This document shows, one piece after another, positions 42,110 through 53,596 of a stretch of DNA of 64,000 bases. The notes under the pieces are model-generated. The model made no database searches and had not been told where the DNA came from. It saw only the letters and a program-made list of their open reading frames with translations. This stretch comes from Aradus depressus (Eukaryota > Arthropoda > Insecta > Hemiptera > Aradidae). The stretch is taken from the NCBI GenBank assembly GCA_963662175.1, contig OY759214.1:97798115-97862114 (forward strand). The letters are read 5' to 3'. Each line of letters opens with the position of its first letter. Position 1 is the stretch's first letter. The position numbers and the translations under genes were made by a program.

Positions 42110-42475
42110 TTTGCACTGGGCTCCTGGACTACAATGAGGAACTTCTGAATCCTCATGAAATTTCTTGTCGATACACTCATCCATCAGCAGTTATTAGGAT
42201 TTTTGAACCTCTTCTCTTCCGCTGATTTAGCTGAATATCAACAGGTGTTCTTATAGGGTTTTGATTTAATACCTCGGCATTAATTAGGGTTTGTTGAATT
42301 AAACATATGGCTGAAAATCAATAGTTGTTGAGCTTATGGGTGTCTAAATACGTTTGAAATGGCGTGTTGATACATTCATTCTATCGGATTTTGTCGTATT
42401 ACACAAACTGGTGAAAACTCAACATTAAATTTTTGATCGATTACATAACTTCCCCAATACTGAAAAGTCAGACTC
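42110..42475 (-). repeat. Family A repeat
   Basis: GAACTTCTGAATCCTCATGA, GCAGTTATTAGGATTTTTGA, CATTCATTCTATCGGATT and GATTACATAACTTCCCCAAT; the reverse of monomers and head. Confidence 0.75.
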
Positions 42476-42639
42476 AGGATGAATATATTCCGAGGTGCTC
42501 AAGCTTCAGGACAGTAGAATGGCTTCAGTCTTCTCTGTTGGTAACCATTTCTTACTCAGAGCCGTCAATTACATCAAAAATAAGTGGTATGATATCTGTA
42601 TAATCTGAAACACAACAAACACATCAGTTAGTGCCGTTA

Positions 42640-43080
42640 GAGTAACGGAGTATTTAAATGTATGTTTGGGATACTCATACGTGTTAACCAGATCAAGACA
42701 ATGGTATACTATGAGTCCATATCTCTCAAGTAGTTAGACACTGGGGTTGACTCCTTGATAGAGATTGGTGGCTCTGGGTTAGTATTACAGAAGGAAGAGG
42801 TGCTAATGACAGCTGAAGAACGGTTTGTGGTCCGAGTGTGGGGCCCCTAAGGCGGGTGTGGACCGGGACATCTGTCCGGCCCCCTGGGGCCCCCCGGCCT
42901 TCAACGCCCCATCATTACCTCAGCTCGTTGAAACACTCCACTCCCTTACAGCACCCATCCTTGGTGGACCAAGGTCAGGGAAGACGAGCTGTCATAACAT
43001 TATCAGCTGCCCCTATCCCAATTGTGTAAGCGCCTATTTTTGTCGCCTGAGACTACCGCCTAGCCACTAGCAAGATAATT
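42640..43080 (+). other. GC-rich island of unknown origin
   Basis: 42835-43030 is much richer in G+C than its surroundings (CCCCTGGGGCCCCCCGGCCT). Two overlapping plus frames are open (42825-43070, 42838-43029) but neither gives a recognised domain. It could be a decayed exon, a TE ORF1 remnant or transferred sequence. Confidence 0.35.
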
Positions 43081-43194
43081 GTGGAGTTGTAAAAAATATT
43101 AAAAGAATTATTTAAATGTAGGTAAGGAAATATGTTGTCCCTCTTGAAAAAGAAATTGCTAGATAGATGGTAGATGTATTGAATGGGTTAGGTA

Positions 43195-43312
43195 CATCCA
43201 TGGACCTAAGCATCCAGTGCTCATCCTGTTAGCTCTATTTTGAGGGCTTAACTAGACAGGAATGGGTTCTTCACGAGTAGCATCCCTGAGCTACCGGTAC
43301 CCTCGGAAAATA
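43195..43312 (-). repeat. LINE tail and SINE head scraps
   Basis: GGACCTAAGCATCCAGTGCT (43201-43220) matches the TA-tailed LINE 3' end; CCTGAGCTACCGGTACCCTC (43287-43306) is the reverse of the SINE box A region. Confidence 0.6.
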
Positions 43313-43595
43313 GTGTATGTGTATTTTTTTCTTTTCGCAGGTCCATAACTCCGATGGATCCCAGGCAACATTGATGAGTGGGAATATCAATAATAGACAT
43401 TAAAAAAAAAAAAAACCGACGTATTATATGTCGCAATTTATGTTGGAAAATGTAATAACTACAGATAATATAAAGATATTATAAATTTGTTGCTATCGCC
43501 ACGGAAATTTATTATCAATTCTTTGGGGTGAGTTATCTACAATTTTTTTTTACCAATATACAATATACTTGAGTATGTGTGTTATGCATTTACAG

Positions 43596-43826
43596 AGGAT
43601 GGAGCCAAACAGATTGCTGTGGAGGATACTGGAGGAACACCCGGGAAGACAAACAAGAAGAGGTAGACCCCGCTTACGTTGCCTGGAGTACATGTAGGAC
43701 GACTTCAGAACGATGGGTGTGAGAAGATGGAGACGGGAGGCCGAGGATCGAGAAGAATCGTTGCATAGGCCCAGGTTCTACAAGGATCATAGCGCCAGGG
43801 AAAGTAAAGTAAAGCAAGAACTATAA
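43596..43826 (+). pseudogene. LINE ORF2 C-terminal fragment (GRPR...W...A.DR type)
   Basis: Frame from 43596 reads RMEPNRLLWRILEEHPGRQT, RRGRPRLRCLEYM, a stop at 43695-43697, then DDFRTMGVRRWRREAEDREE and ends at 43824-43826. The block GRPR.R..D.[stop]DD...GV..W...A.DRE is the common C-terminal signature of RTE/Jockey-type LINE ORF2 proteins. Apart from the single stop the frame is intact. No upstream reverse transcriptase was found. Confidence 0.75.
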
Positions 43827-43949
43827 ACTCATAAAATAAATAAAACGAAACAACTTGAAAAGGAAGAAGTGTATCGGTTTTGGATTACTCCATCGTCAGC
43901 ACAAAGTTCAAAATTGACGAGCCCTACCTTAACATAACATTAAGATTTG

Positions 43950-44025
43950 AGTTATTCTTTTACCCGTTTTTAAAATTGTCCGTCCTCATTGACCTATGTA
44001 AATCGAACGGGTAAAAGAACGCGGA
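43950..44025. repeat. Hairpin with 14-bp stem
   Basis: TTCTTTTACCCGTT (about 43954-43967) and AACGGGTAAAAGAA (about 44006-44019) are perfect reverse complements about 38 bp apart. It may be the remnant of a small inverted-repeat element; outer extension is weak. Confidence 0.6.
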
Positions 44026-44026
44026 A

Positions 44027-46289
44027 CTTAAGTGTCACTTTTAATCTATGTACTGAGAATGGCCTAAGCAGAAACCGGTGCCACTTTATGTATATACTTT
44101 TGTTGAATTGGATTGATATAAAAGTTAAACAGATTCTTTGTTTTTATTTACTGACTATTTATTAACTTTCCACTATATCGATACAGATAGCAACAATGTA
44201 TTCGGACTTAACCTCATGAAATGATAAAACCCTGGAATTTCTTCAATGTACTTCTGAGATACTCTTCGTCTACTCATATCATAGTCTCAGGATGATTTTG
44301 TTTTCCAAAGCAGCATTTATGCTTATATATAATATTATGTAATAATTGCATATATGAGCACTGATCCCAATCTTGTGAGTGGATCTGTTAATAACACGAA
44401 AATAATAACAATAAACATTAAAATTCCATGAGAACCTCGTGTTCATACTCCTATTTTACAGCCATTTTCTTGGGATTCCAATTAACAGAATAATTGTTTA
44501 TTTTCAAACAAAAATAAATAAATAAAAATGTTTCATTTATTTTCCATTTAATTGCCAGAATAATATTTTAACAATTTTATGGGGCCAAGATCTTGTGAAA
44601 ACCCTTCGGGCACCTAAGTCTGAACTTCATCGATTATATAAATATTAAAAATATATATGTCATCTATTCGAAATTTTGTTGAAAGCTACTATTTAGAGAA
44701 ATGATCTTTTATCTATTTCTACAGATTTAATAACAGTTATTTGAAAGTTGAAAATGGCCATTTCGAAAAAAGTTGAAGGGAACTGATACATTTTTGAAGG
44801 GAAAGTGATAAGGAACTAAAGTAAAAGTATAAATTAGGTTTTTATCAAAGAATCAAAGAATCAAAGTGGACACTAATGAACAGGTTTTTGGTAATTAATT
44901 ATTTACTTAAAAATTATATAAATATATATGTATATATAAGATTTTATGTATGTCAAGAATATCGAGGCCAAGAGGATGACCAAAATATCAGTTCTGTATC
45001 AGCTCTCACATTTATACACTAATAGTGTAAAATTGTCTAACGGTCAGCGGGGACTAGTTGAAGTTGACTCTCATTCTTGCCGAACGGAATGGGCTAACTT
45101 CTCCAAGTTGGACAAATGGAGGTCTGAGGTGTCATAAGACAGCTCTGGAAGTTATTGTCATCAGAAGTTGGGATAGTGTTTTTAGACAAAAACAAGATTA
45201 AGTTTAAACACGTGTTTTAGGGACATCTGAAGTTTTTTTTCTCATGAAATAAAGGGCTTGTAAAGCTGCGAATGGAAAGGAAGAAACATGATTTTCCCAT
45301 TACCTGCCTAACCAAAAAGTTAAAAATAATTTAAAAGATATTTTTTCCAAAATAAATTAAGAAAATTCAGGTAACCTGCGTTAGAAAAAGGAAAATAGTC
45401 ATAAGAAAATTCTCAAAAGTAAGAAAACAAAAAAAGTATAAGTATGAATCTCCGTGAAAATCTATCATAACAATTTTACTTCCGACCAGAACCGGTTCGA
45501 CGCAACTTCGTCATCATCAGTGGCACATGTGTGAATACATTGAACATATAAATATGAAGAAGTAACTAGAAAGAACTTAAAGCATCAGGGTACTGAGTAA
45601 CATATTCAAATAAAATTAGCTAACCACTCGTATAGTGTGGTGTCTAAAGGAGCACTGGTTGATAGTTCAAAGGGGGTGGGATGCGATATTCAATCACTCT
45701 ATACATCCAAAATAAATATTTAAACATTCATTCGAACAAAAACAAAAAAATTATCATAATTTACATATGTACTATAATGGTAATGTTTTCAATGTCCACC
45801 ACTAGATGGACGTATGGAAGTCATGCCCTCGTTAAGAGGGTTTCGTAAATGGCGACCTAGGGAATTCTAGAAGTAAATTTAATAAGAAAATAAATTCAGC
45901 TCGTCATCCCGCTCGACCAAAACTTATTCGGGTCTGAGTTAGCAAATGTGAATGCGTCAATTCAAATTGCATAGCTACAATTGAAGGGACGAGTGGATAA
46001 GGAGTTAAGTGACATTTTGCAAATGTTGCATTTTTGTATTGAATAAAGGGGTTAAGTGCAAAGGAATCATGTAAACCCTTCAAACATACAAATATTTGGA
46101 GGAATATAGCCTGAAAAGTTCATTTTAGGATATATTATAATAAAAAAGTTATAGGGTGTTTTAACAAAATGTATTTTTCTCAAAACCTTTGTCACATAGC
46201 CCCTTTATCCACTCACCCCTTCAATTGAGTTGAAGTGTTCACAAAGTTCCAATCATTTACACACACACAAACACAAATACACATCATCG
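44027..46289. other. 2.2 kb without recognised gene
   Basis: AT-rich DNA. GGTTCGACGCAACTTCGTCA and TCATCAGTGGCACATG near 45490-45525 match the 10583 repeat. The plus frame 44946-45137 has no known domain. Confidence 0.4.
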
Positions 46290-46366
46290 CGAAAATGGTC
46301 AAAATAGGTTCAGGGGACCTTGAAAATCGGTTGAAAACTTGCATGATTACAATATTTCCTTATACA
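46290..46366 (+). repeat. Family B fragment
   Basis: CAGGGGACCTTGAAAATCGG, TTGAAAACTTGCATGATTAC and AATATTTCCTTATA; runs straight into a SINE. Confidence 0.5.
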
Positions 46367-46645
46367 TGCCCGGGCTTTAACTACGAGGTCATATTGCCTA
46401 CTATCAGAGCGCTCTTTCGTCGCAGTGATGGACATGAGCCTATTCTATAGTGGGTGTTCTAAATTTTGCCTACCCTAAGTTTTTATTCCCCTAGGGTAAA
46501 GGGACTTGATGAGTATCTGACATCGTACAGGCTCGGGACCATCACTTAATGTCCCATCCGAAGGACGGCATGCTCTCAGATAAAAAACCTATGAACCCCC
46601 GGTTTTGAGCTCAGAAGGTAGTCACACTACCGGCGCCCTCTATAA
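46367..46645 (-). mobile_element. tRNA-derived SINE
   Basis: Plus strand: CATGCCCGGGCTTTAACTAC, CTATCAGAGCGCTCTTTCGT, CATCGTACAGGCTCGGGACC, CCATCCGAAGGACGGCATGC, GAACCCCCGGTTTTGAGC and CACTACCGGCGCCCTC at the 5' end of the element. Near full length with a short deletion before the head. Confidence 0.85.
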
Positions 46646-47140
46646 ATAAGATTCGGCTAAAGGTATAAGAAAATAACAAAAATAAAAAGTTTCGGATTTT
46701 GTCCTGATTACATAACTTTCCCAACGGGAAAATAAAAATAAAATAACAAATTTTATTTATATATTTAGTAAGAAAGGTAGTTTGATGAGGACTTTGTCTA
46801 GTTCGTTTTGTTAGTCTCATGGTTGCTACCAGTTCATGAATAAACATCAGTTCATGTTCGCCGTTCACTAATTGATTAAGAATAGGAAAATAAATCTTTG
46901 AAAAATGTTCTAAAATTTATAGTAGGCCACACTAACTAACACAAACCCCACTTATATAACCCATTAGTACTGGGTTAGCTGGAGCAAAAGGTTCTGTGTT
47001 GCGGGATCCTTTAGTAATTCAAATTGGACATTTTGAGGTGTAGATAAGATATTCCGGTCATCTAGTGATCTAAGTGATCTCCATCCAATCCTCTTCCCTT
47101 TTAGCTCTACTCTGGGAGTCTTCATTTTTGCCTATACATG
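46646..47140. other. No gene recognised
   Basis: A scrap CATAACTTTCCCAACGGGAA near 46711 may be a family A head; otherwise unassigned. Confidence 0.3.
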
Positions 47141-47230
47141 TTTAAAGGTCTCAGCCGGGCTTGAACCGGAGATCTTGAGTTCTGTAGCCAAGCATGCTAC
47201 CCCTGAGTTACTGAAGCTCTCCTTCGAAGT
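47141..47230 (-). mobile_element. SINE tRNA-like head only
   Basis: Plus strand GGTCTCAGCCGGGCTTGAAC, CGGAGATCTTGAGTTCTGTA, GCATGCTACCCCTGAGTTAC: box B then box A in reverse. The body is absent or unrecognisable. Confidence 0.65.
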
Positions 47231-47604
47231 CTATAGCCTTCGTTAAGTAAAGGTATTTGTAGAGGAAGTAGGATGCAGAAAAGAGAAAATTTACTATTTT
47301 TTACATAACAAAATAACATGAAAATCCATATAAATAACTTACGACGTAATACATATTGCACCCCTGCTTCAGAAGTGACATAACTCAAAATTCGTCAATT
47401 TTTTGTTTATGTCGCGAATGAGGTAAGAAAAATGATCTCTTTATTCAGGAAAAACGACACTTCTCGGGTTCCAATAGATTAGAATCTAGAAAGAAAAACG
47501 TACGAGCCCTCATTACTTCAAAATAGTTATTTTAAATTACAGTAATTTTTAAAGGCATTCATGATTTTTGATTTGTGTCACTTCTGAAGCGGTGGTGCGA
47601 TATA
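47231..47604. other. No gene recognised; 18-bp inverted pair
   Basis: GCACCCCTGCTTCAGAAGTGACA (47358) and TGTGTCACTTCTGAAGCGG (47574) form an inverted pair about 200 bp apart, possibly the ends of a small unidentified element. Confidence 0.4.
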
Positions 47605-48028
47605 TATTACTTCCCGAGCTCTACGAAGTATAAGGGTAGTTGTGTAATTGGTGAGAAATATGATGCGAGTGTGCACCGGAGTTTCGTGTTTTCTGGCCCA
47701 CTGTTTCAAAAAATGAAAAAAAAAACTAAATGTATTGATACGAAATTTCACATCTATCAATTTTCAGCGGAAGGAGGGGGTTCAGAGTGGTAATGTAATA
47801 AATGAATCGACATAAAATTTGATATTTAAATTCAAAACCTTACAAGGATAGCACCAATTAATTTTCCACGAAATCAGCCTATGGGAAAGGGAGGGAATGA
47901 GGGGGTTCGACTTAAAAACACTAGTAATAAATATATCGACCCAAAATTTAATATGAAGTTTCAAAAGTCCTTAGGTAAGTCAAACCGAGTGATTTTGGCG
48001 GGACACCAAAAACTTGTATGATTAATTC
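47605..48028 (+). repeat. Family A repeat, three monomers
   Basis: CTCTACGAAGTATAAGGGTA, GTAATTGGTGAGAAATATGA, CACATCTATCAATTTTCAGC, GAAATCAGCCTATGGGAAAG and GATTTTGGCGGGACACCAAA. The tail palindrome is replaced by family C at 48029. Confidence 0.75.
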
Positions 48029-48370
48029 TATGGTCACAGGGAACATCTCCCAAGTCATCTGTGCACTGTCAAGAAGTTGGGAGCTCAGGACTCTAATACT
48101 TTCGGAATTATAAAGATGTGGGTTTCTTGGTATCTCGTAAAATTGTGTATGTTCTCGGTTAAATGAACTTAATTTACTTCTTTTAGGAATCATTCAGGAG
48201 ATAACTGCATTTAACCATTTATTCGCTACGGCAGACTATTCCAAGTGAAAAGGGCGTTTTCGGTTAAATAAACTTTAGAGAGGCATCATTCTCGAGTATT
48301 TCAAAAAGTATGGTTAATAATTAGGTAAGTGTGGTCAATAATTAGGTAAGTGATGGGGAATGATCAGGTA
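48029..48370 (+). repeat. Family C interspersed repeat, copy 2
   Basis: TATGGTCACAGGGA, GGGAGCTCAGGACTCTAATA, AAGGGCGTTTTCGGTTAAAT, then GGTTAATAATTAGGTAAGTG and GGTCAATAATTAGGTAAGTG as a ~20-bp tandem. Opposite orientation to 21345-21712. Both copies sit against family A sequence, so family C may be a variant end of family A. Confidence 0.75.
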
Positions 48371-49154
48371 ACTAAGGGAAAATCCACGAAAGGATTAACA
48401 ATATTCATTTTCATTCATTCCTATAGATTTAATGATGCAAACATAATTTATTTATTCCAAAAACTGGATTTACACGATTAATGCAAAAGTAAAAAAGTGC
48501 TGCCCTGAAAAGTTACGAATTTAGATTTACCAATTTGTTGCCTGTGAGCAGAGAATTGATGCTGGGACACCACATTTTCGGTGATTCACCGACAACTTTC
48601 TTTAGATGGCGCTTAGACTGTTATGTCGATATTCGATAATTAATAGATACAGATCTAAAAAGTGTAAAATTCGTCAATCATGTATTATATATTTTCAATA
48701 TTACCTCTTCTCAAATATCTCATTATATTCCACTAAATTATAACCCAAAGTTTAATTTGACTCTCTCAAATCCAACCACTCACAGTTACTTATATAATTA
48801 ATATTGAAAGACTATAATTGACAAAATTTCTTTAAAAAATTATAATATAAAAAACTAGAAACCAGAGATAAATATGAGGTGGATCTGTTAAGTTTTCCCT
48901 AATAATAACCTTTCTGAAGTTAGTTTTGATGAAAGAGGTGATGACTACTGCCACGTTTTTACCTAGAACGTTTTTTTTATTTCGAATTCGGTTTCTTTTT
49001 GCCTCGACCACTTTCTATATATTTATACGATTGCCACTGCACAGTAGGCGGGAACCAGCCCCCAAAAAACGTACCAAAAAAGTATTAACGATGTGTTAAT
49101 TTATATGATGCCGTCTTCCTTACATCTTTCTCAATTTTGTTTTTGTGAAACATT

Positions 49155-49178
<24 letters not shown>
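48371..49178. other. No gene recognised; family A tail scrap and (TA)n target
   Basis: GGTGATTCACCGACAACTTT at 48582-48601 is the family A tail palindrome. (TA)n at 49155-49178 is the insertion site of LTR element 2. Confidence 0.4.
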
Positions 49179-49185
<7 letters not shown>

Positions 49186-50442
49186 CCATTTCTCCCTCCC
49201 TGTGTGAGTGCAAATCACGTAATTAATAAAATAAATAAAATTGAGATCGAAAAATTATTAAATTTGAAAATTATTTAAATCGCGACTTTAATTAAACAAT
49301 GCCTGAATAGCTGAAAGCACTCCCACGGGAAGAACGGTTACAAGATCCTAACGGTTAGTTGACATCAGTAATTAACAATAATTAATTACTGTTGTCAACC
49401 AGAAGAAGCATGAGTGGGGGGGGGAATGAAATGAATCAAACCTATAACTTTAACATATTTATTTTAATGAGAACATATTCACAAAACAACAATTGAATAT
49501 ATATATAATTTGGCCGTGTGTCTGAAGGACTGAATTATAACTTAATTACGAGGTACCTCGATACGATATCCATGGCGAATGACGGCGTGATCACCCTTTC
49601 TGGACTTCCCGTAGAAATCGTCTATTCACATAGTCCCTGAAGATCTGCGTAGTTTCGAGGGCACACCAGAAGTTACACCCCCACTGACTTTGCACCGTCC
49701 AAAATCAAAGTGTGTCTCTACGACTAATTCACATATTCAAACTGATATTACTTATAGAAAAGATACGTGGTGATCACCCAAGACATGAACGAAAACTGTT
49801 AGTAATTTCACATATTCAAACTAAACTTTACTTATAGAAAAGATACGTGGTGATCACCCAAGACATGAACAAAGAAAACTGTTGACATATTTAAACTCAA
49901 CTGTACAATATAAAAAGAACGTGGTGACCAGCCAAGACATGAACGAAGAAAGTTAATTCACATATTTAAACTCAACTTTACTTATAGAAAAGATACGTGG
50001 TGATCCACCAAGACATGAACGAAGAATGAGTAAAACGGGGAGTGGCTTCCGATATCCGACCGTGGTAGGGGACAGTTCTCGAGACTTGATTCGTCGTCGG
50101 ACTCCGCCCATTTTATTTCCAGCCAATCGCATATTACCAATTAACATCTGCCTCTAGTTGTGTGAAAACCTGGAGTAAGAAAAAAAACCTTTACTGCTTA
50201 TTCCTTATACACCGGATGTAGACAATTATCTTGGCTTCCTTTCCATTGTGTCTCTATTATTCTTTATTTTCGCTCCCAGCGATCGCGATTCTCTCGCAAG
50301 CATCGTTGGTTCCGAGCATTCTCTTCCAAATGCAATTCTCGTTTATTCAACACCACACAACCCATACTTTGCTCCTAGCGATCGCGATCCTCTCATAGAC
50401 ATCGCCAGTTCTGAGCATTATCTATAGGGTAGACATGCTACA
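49179..50442 (-). repeat. 3' LTR of element 2
   Basis: On the minus strand it starts TGTAGCATGTCTACCC and ends GGTTATTAA. It holds a four-unit ~77-bp tandem array (49726-50027) and two CAGCGATCGCGAT-like blocks (50279, 50380). Confidence 0.93.
49726..50027 (-). repeat. Four-unit ~77-bp tandem array inside the LTR
   Basis: Each unit has CACATATT.AAACT, ACTTATAGAAAAGATACGTG (third unit diverged) and CCAAGACATGAAC; units start near 49729, 49808, 49884 and 49959. The other LTR carries the same array at about 54172-54475. Its location in the LTR suggests a regulatory (enhancer-like) role, which is inference. Confidence 0.85.
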
Positions 50443-50445
50443 ATA

Positions 50446-50466
50446 TCCCCCGTTCCCGTTAAAATA
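50446..50466 (-). other. Polypurine tract of element 2
   Basis: On the minus strand AACGGGAACGGGGGATAT immediately precedes the TGTAGC start of the 3' LTR. Confidence 0.75.
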
Positions 50467-52261
50467 AAATATGTCGGCTAAATGACCATTGGAAGTCACA
50501 TATTTTATTAGTTTCACTTAACACTTGCTCGTTCACTGAGCATATACACTTAACCAAATACTCAGGTATCGACCTCATTATCATGCGTGACCAAAACATG
50601 ATTTTAAATTTCCTTTCGAATCGGCATGGCTTGCCTATGCATGCGTGACCAAAGCATGATTTTACTTTACGCTGTACTTCTTGGAGTTAACCCTCTCCAT
50701 TGGCAAATAACGATGATTCTATTTCTAGCATACATTCACTGACTAGTTAAAACATCCAAAAAGGCCCCACGCCTCGACAATGCTTCAACTGAATTCCCAT
50801 ATCCTTAATCCGCTTCAACAAAAATTTGGGTTGACCAGACCCTAACCATATGCCTCCTTAGGCCTTCGACAGGTATTTACCTTCTGCCGGAACGACGACG
50901 AAATATAAAATAGAAAAATAAGCCCACTCAAATCCCATCTCAGTTTCATAAACATATGTAAATTCCGGCATCCGCATTAATCAAGTAGCGAAACCCTTTC
51001 TTCAGTTCAAACAGTCAGTTCATGGCATAAAAAATAATTAAACAACTCCCGCCCCTTTAAATGGATTCTACAAGCATCAATGGAGTGGCCCCTTCTCCGT
51101 GTGTACGATAATTAAATATTCAATTCTGGGTATCCCCTCCAGTTTATAATATATCTCCCCCTTTAGTCATGTATGCTTCGGCACCTTGCCCTAGGATTTC
51201 TTAAATAAAATAACAAAATTGACATTTGACCTACCGTGGTCGACACTCTATCATAATAAGTAAGGTCCATACCTGGATATATGTGACAAATATATTTACA
51301 AGGCTCTCATTGGGTTAACATAGCCCATCATGGTCACTAGATAAAATATGGGTCAATGTGACATTTTCAATAGATACACACGGTCGGATACTAATACAAA
51401 TATTATTTTAAAATACAAAACAAAAAAAAATTGAAGAAATACATTTATAGATCATTACAAAAAAGAAGACAAATACAATTGGAAGTACATTTACCATATA
51501 GGACCATTCACCAATGTGTGTGCCATCACCTCGCCGTCAGCCTAGTCAGATCTGCTTTACTAATCAAATTCAACTACGTAGGTAAATTCCCATGGATGGC
51601 CAGTCCATATGCCGTCTGCCCCGTCCTACAATTACGTTAAATTAAAATGACACCATTACCTAAATTAAACAAAATTATCCCAACATCATAAACAAATTGC
51701 TAATACTATTTAAAAAAAATACTCTTACTAAATATATGAACAAAAATAAACTTTCCTAACTTATTATCTAGAATTAAAAAAAAAAAACTAACCCTAACTT
51801 ATTATCTAAAATTACTATTTACAACCTGGCGATTCACTTTGGAATCTTTGAGCTCGACTAAGGGGGGTATGCTCGATGTTAAGCCCCAGGGGAGTGCCAG
51901 AAAGTCCCCGTCTGCCTTATTTTATTTACAAAAAAAAAAAAAACTAAATAATAAATCCCGTGTCCCCAATAAATGTGTATGTGTGATTCTTTGTGTGTTG
52001 TTGTATAATGAGGTGTTGGCCGTTAGTGTAAAATAATAAATAATACCCAAATAATAAAGAATAGTGTCTGTTTTATGTGTGTGTGACTTTGTCTAACTGT
52101 TCCTGGGATAGCTGGGGATGGACACCCATAGAGACGTCACAAATCTCTTCCCTGACTCTAGGGCCGCGATCTCGTCTGCAATAATCGCCCCCCTAACTCG
52201 GCTGAAGTAAGATCGTTAATCTCAAAGAGAGCCCTAGCGCTTCTCTAGCCTGCTTGTAAAT
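50467..52261. other. Non-coding internal region of element 2
   Basis: About 1.8 kb between the ORF stop and the polypurine tract (minus orientation). No env, zinc-finger or pol motif was recognised; plus-strand frames (51431-51640, 51839-52036) look incidental. Confidence 0.5.
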
Positions 52262-53176
52262 TTATCCACTAATACACGGCTTCTGTGATGTCATATAAAA
52301 GATTCCTCCTTCCGCTACGTCGCTGCCGAGATGTCCTAAAATAAAAATTTGAGGACTTTCCTTGTCTAAAATCTGGTAAGGTCCTTCCCAGAATAGTAAG
52401 AATTTAAATACAAAATGGTTGGGCAAATCCAAAACGCTATTACGTAACGCCACCTCACCACGTTCGTAATTTTTCACGTAGACATCTTGGAAGGTGACAT
52501 TGCTAGGCTGTTCGCGAGCAAAAGTCTGGTTCGTAGGCCAATTCCTATGTCCTTCGGGTACGGTAAATGTCATTCGGTCATCTTGTTTTGGGGTTGAGAT
52601 CTGAGTTTGACCCGAAACAGTATCTATTCTCTTCGAGATATCGGCGAATCTCTTCTCACAATCGGTACTAATAATATTTTGGTTCGAATTTATTTCTTCG
52701 ACCTCCTTATCTAGATGCTGTGTTTCTGACACGATCCCACCTGTAACTTCATGATAACTGACACATACCATGTCCCTAACTTTAGAAGTAGGCTTATCAT
52801 ATCTCTCTTCTGAATTGTCCTGCCTAGATTCAGATTGTACGGTACCCATATTACGTTTAATGGATTCGATATTATTTGCCATTGCCGAAATTTGTTCCTT
52901 TATCTCCGAAGTCTGCTGTCCTATCTGTTCCTGCATGGCCTTTCCCTGTTGTCCTAGTCCCGAAATCTGTTCCTGCATGGCCTTTCCCTGTTGTCCTAGT
53001 CCCGAAATCTGTTCCTGCATGGCCTTTCCCTGCTGTCCTATCTGTTCCTGCATGGCCTTAAACATCGCCTCTAGGTCAAATTTAGGATTTTCTACCGGGG
53101 ACTCCGGGGGCGTACGGATAGTTTTCCTAGACCGTGTCTGTATCGGCTCTAAGTCCGACTTCTCTTTCCCTTCCAT
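52262..53176 (-). CDS. Gag N-terminus fused to integrase C-terminus (element 2)
   Basis: 304 codons, intact. Residues 15-30 are basic/Pro-rich. At residues 40, 51, 66 and 79 KAMQEQI recurs, with ISGLGQQG linkers, giving a Gln-rich coiled coil. Residues 85-190 continue as a helical stretch. From about 225 the character changes: VTFQDVYVKNYERGEVALRN and, at 258-270, KFLLFWEGPYQIL. The latter is the GPY/F module found at the C-terminus of Gypsy-type integrases (GPY at 265-267). So an internal deletion fused the gag start in frame to the integrase end, removing everything between. No CCHC, DTG, YVDD or HHCC/DDE motif is seen. Whether the fusion protein has a role is unknown. Confidence 0.82.
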   Translation of the reverse strand: MEGKEKSDLEPIQTRSRKTIRTPPESPVENPKFDLEAMFKAMQEQIGQQGKAMQEQISGLGQQGKAMQEQISGLGQQGKAMQEQIGQQTSEIKEQISAMANNIESIKRNMGTVQSESRQDNSEERYDKPTSKVRDMVCVSYHEVTGGIVSETQHLDKEVEEINSNQNIISTDCEKRFADISKRIDTVSGQTQISTPKQDDRMTFTVPEGHRNWPTNQTFAREQPSNVTFQDVYVKNYERGEVALRNSVLDLPNHFVFKFLLFWEGPYQILDKESPQIFILGHLGSDVAEGGIFYMTSQKPCISG

Positions 53177-53596
53177 TCTGATAAGAAATATATATCAAAA
53201 CAATTAAATGAATTATACGGGAGGTCTGGTGCTAACCTAATTTCTATGGTGACCTGTCAGATGGCATCACAATACAACAATAGTTATAATATGTAAAATA
53301 AATGCCTACTAAATCTACATAAAAAAAAAAATCAAAACAAAAAAAAAATAAAATTATTTCAATAAATGATGTCATTCATTGTCCCTACCCTCACCCATCC
53401 TTCTTCAGTTTTGATTCTAAATACCGACTTTAAGTGAAAATATAACATTGTGGCCTAATAGGCTGGAATCTACGTTAAAAAGCAAAAAAAAAAAAATTTT
53501 TTTTTTTTTTTAATTAAAAAAATTAATTAATTAATAAGGGACCGATTAGTGGGGTTCATTAATTATACTAATTGGCATAATTAATAAACAAATCAA

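Noticed and set aside
52770..53207. 145-codon plus-strand frame with repeated CSCMAFPCC-type units
   Set aside because: Antisense shadow of the KAMQEQI repeats in the gag-like ORF.
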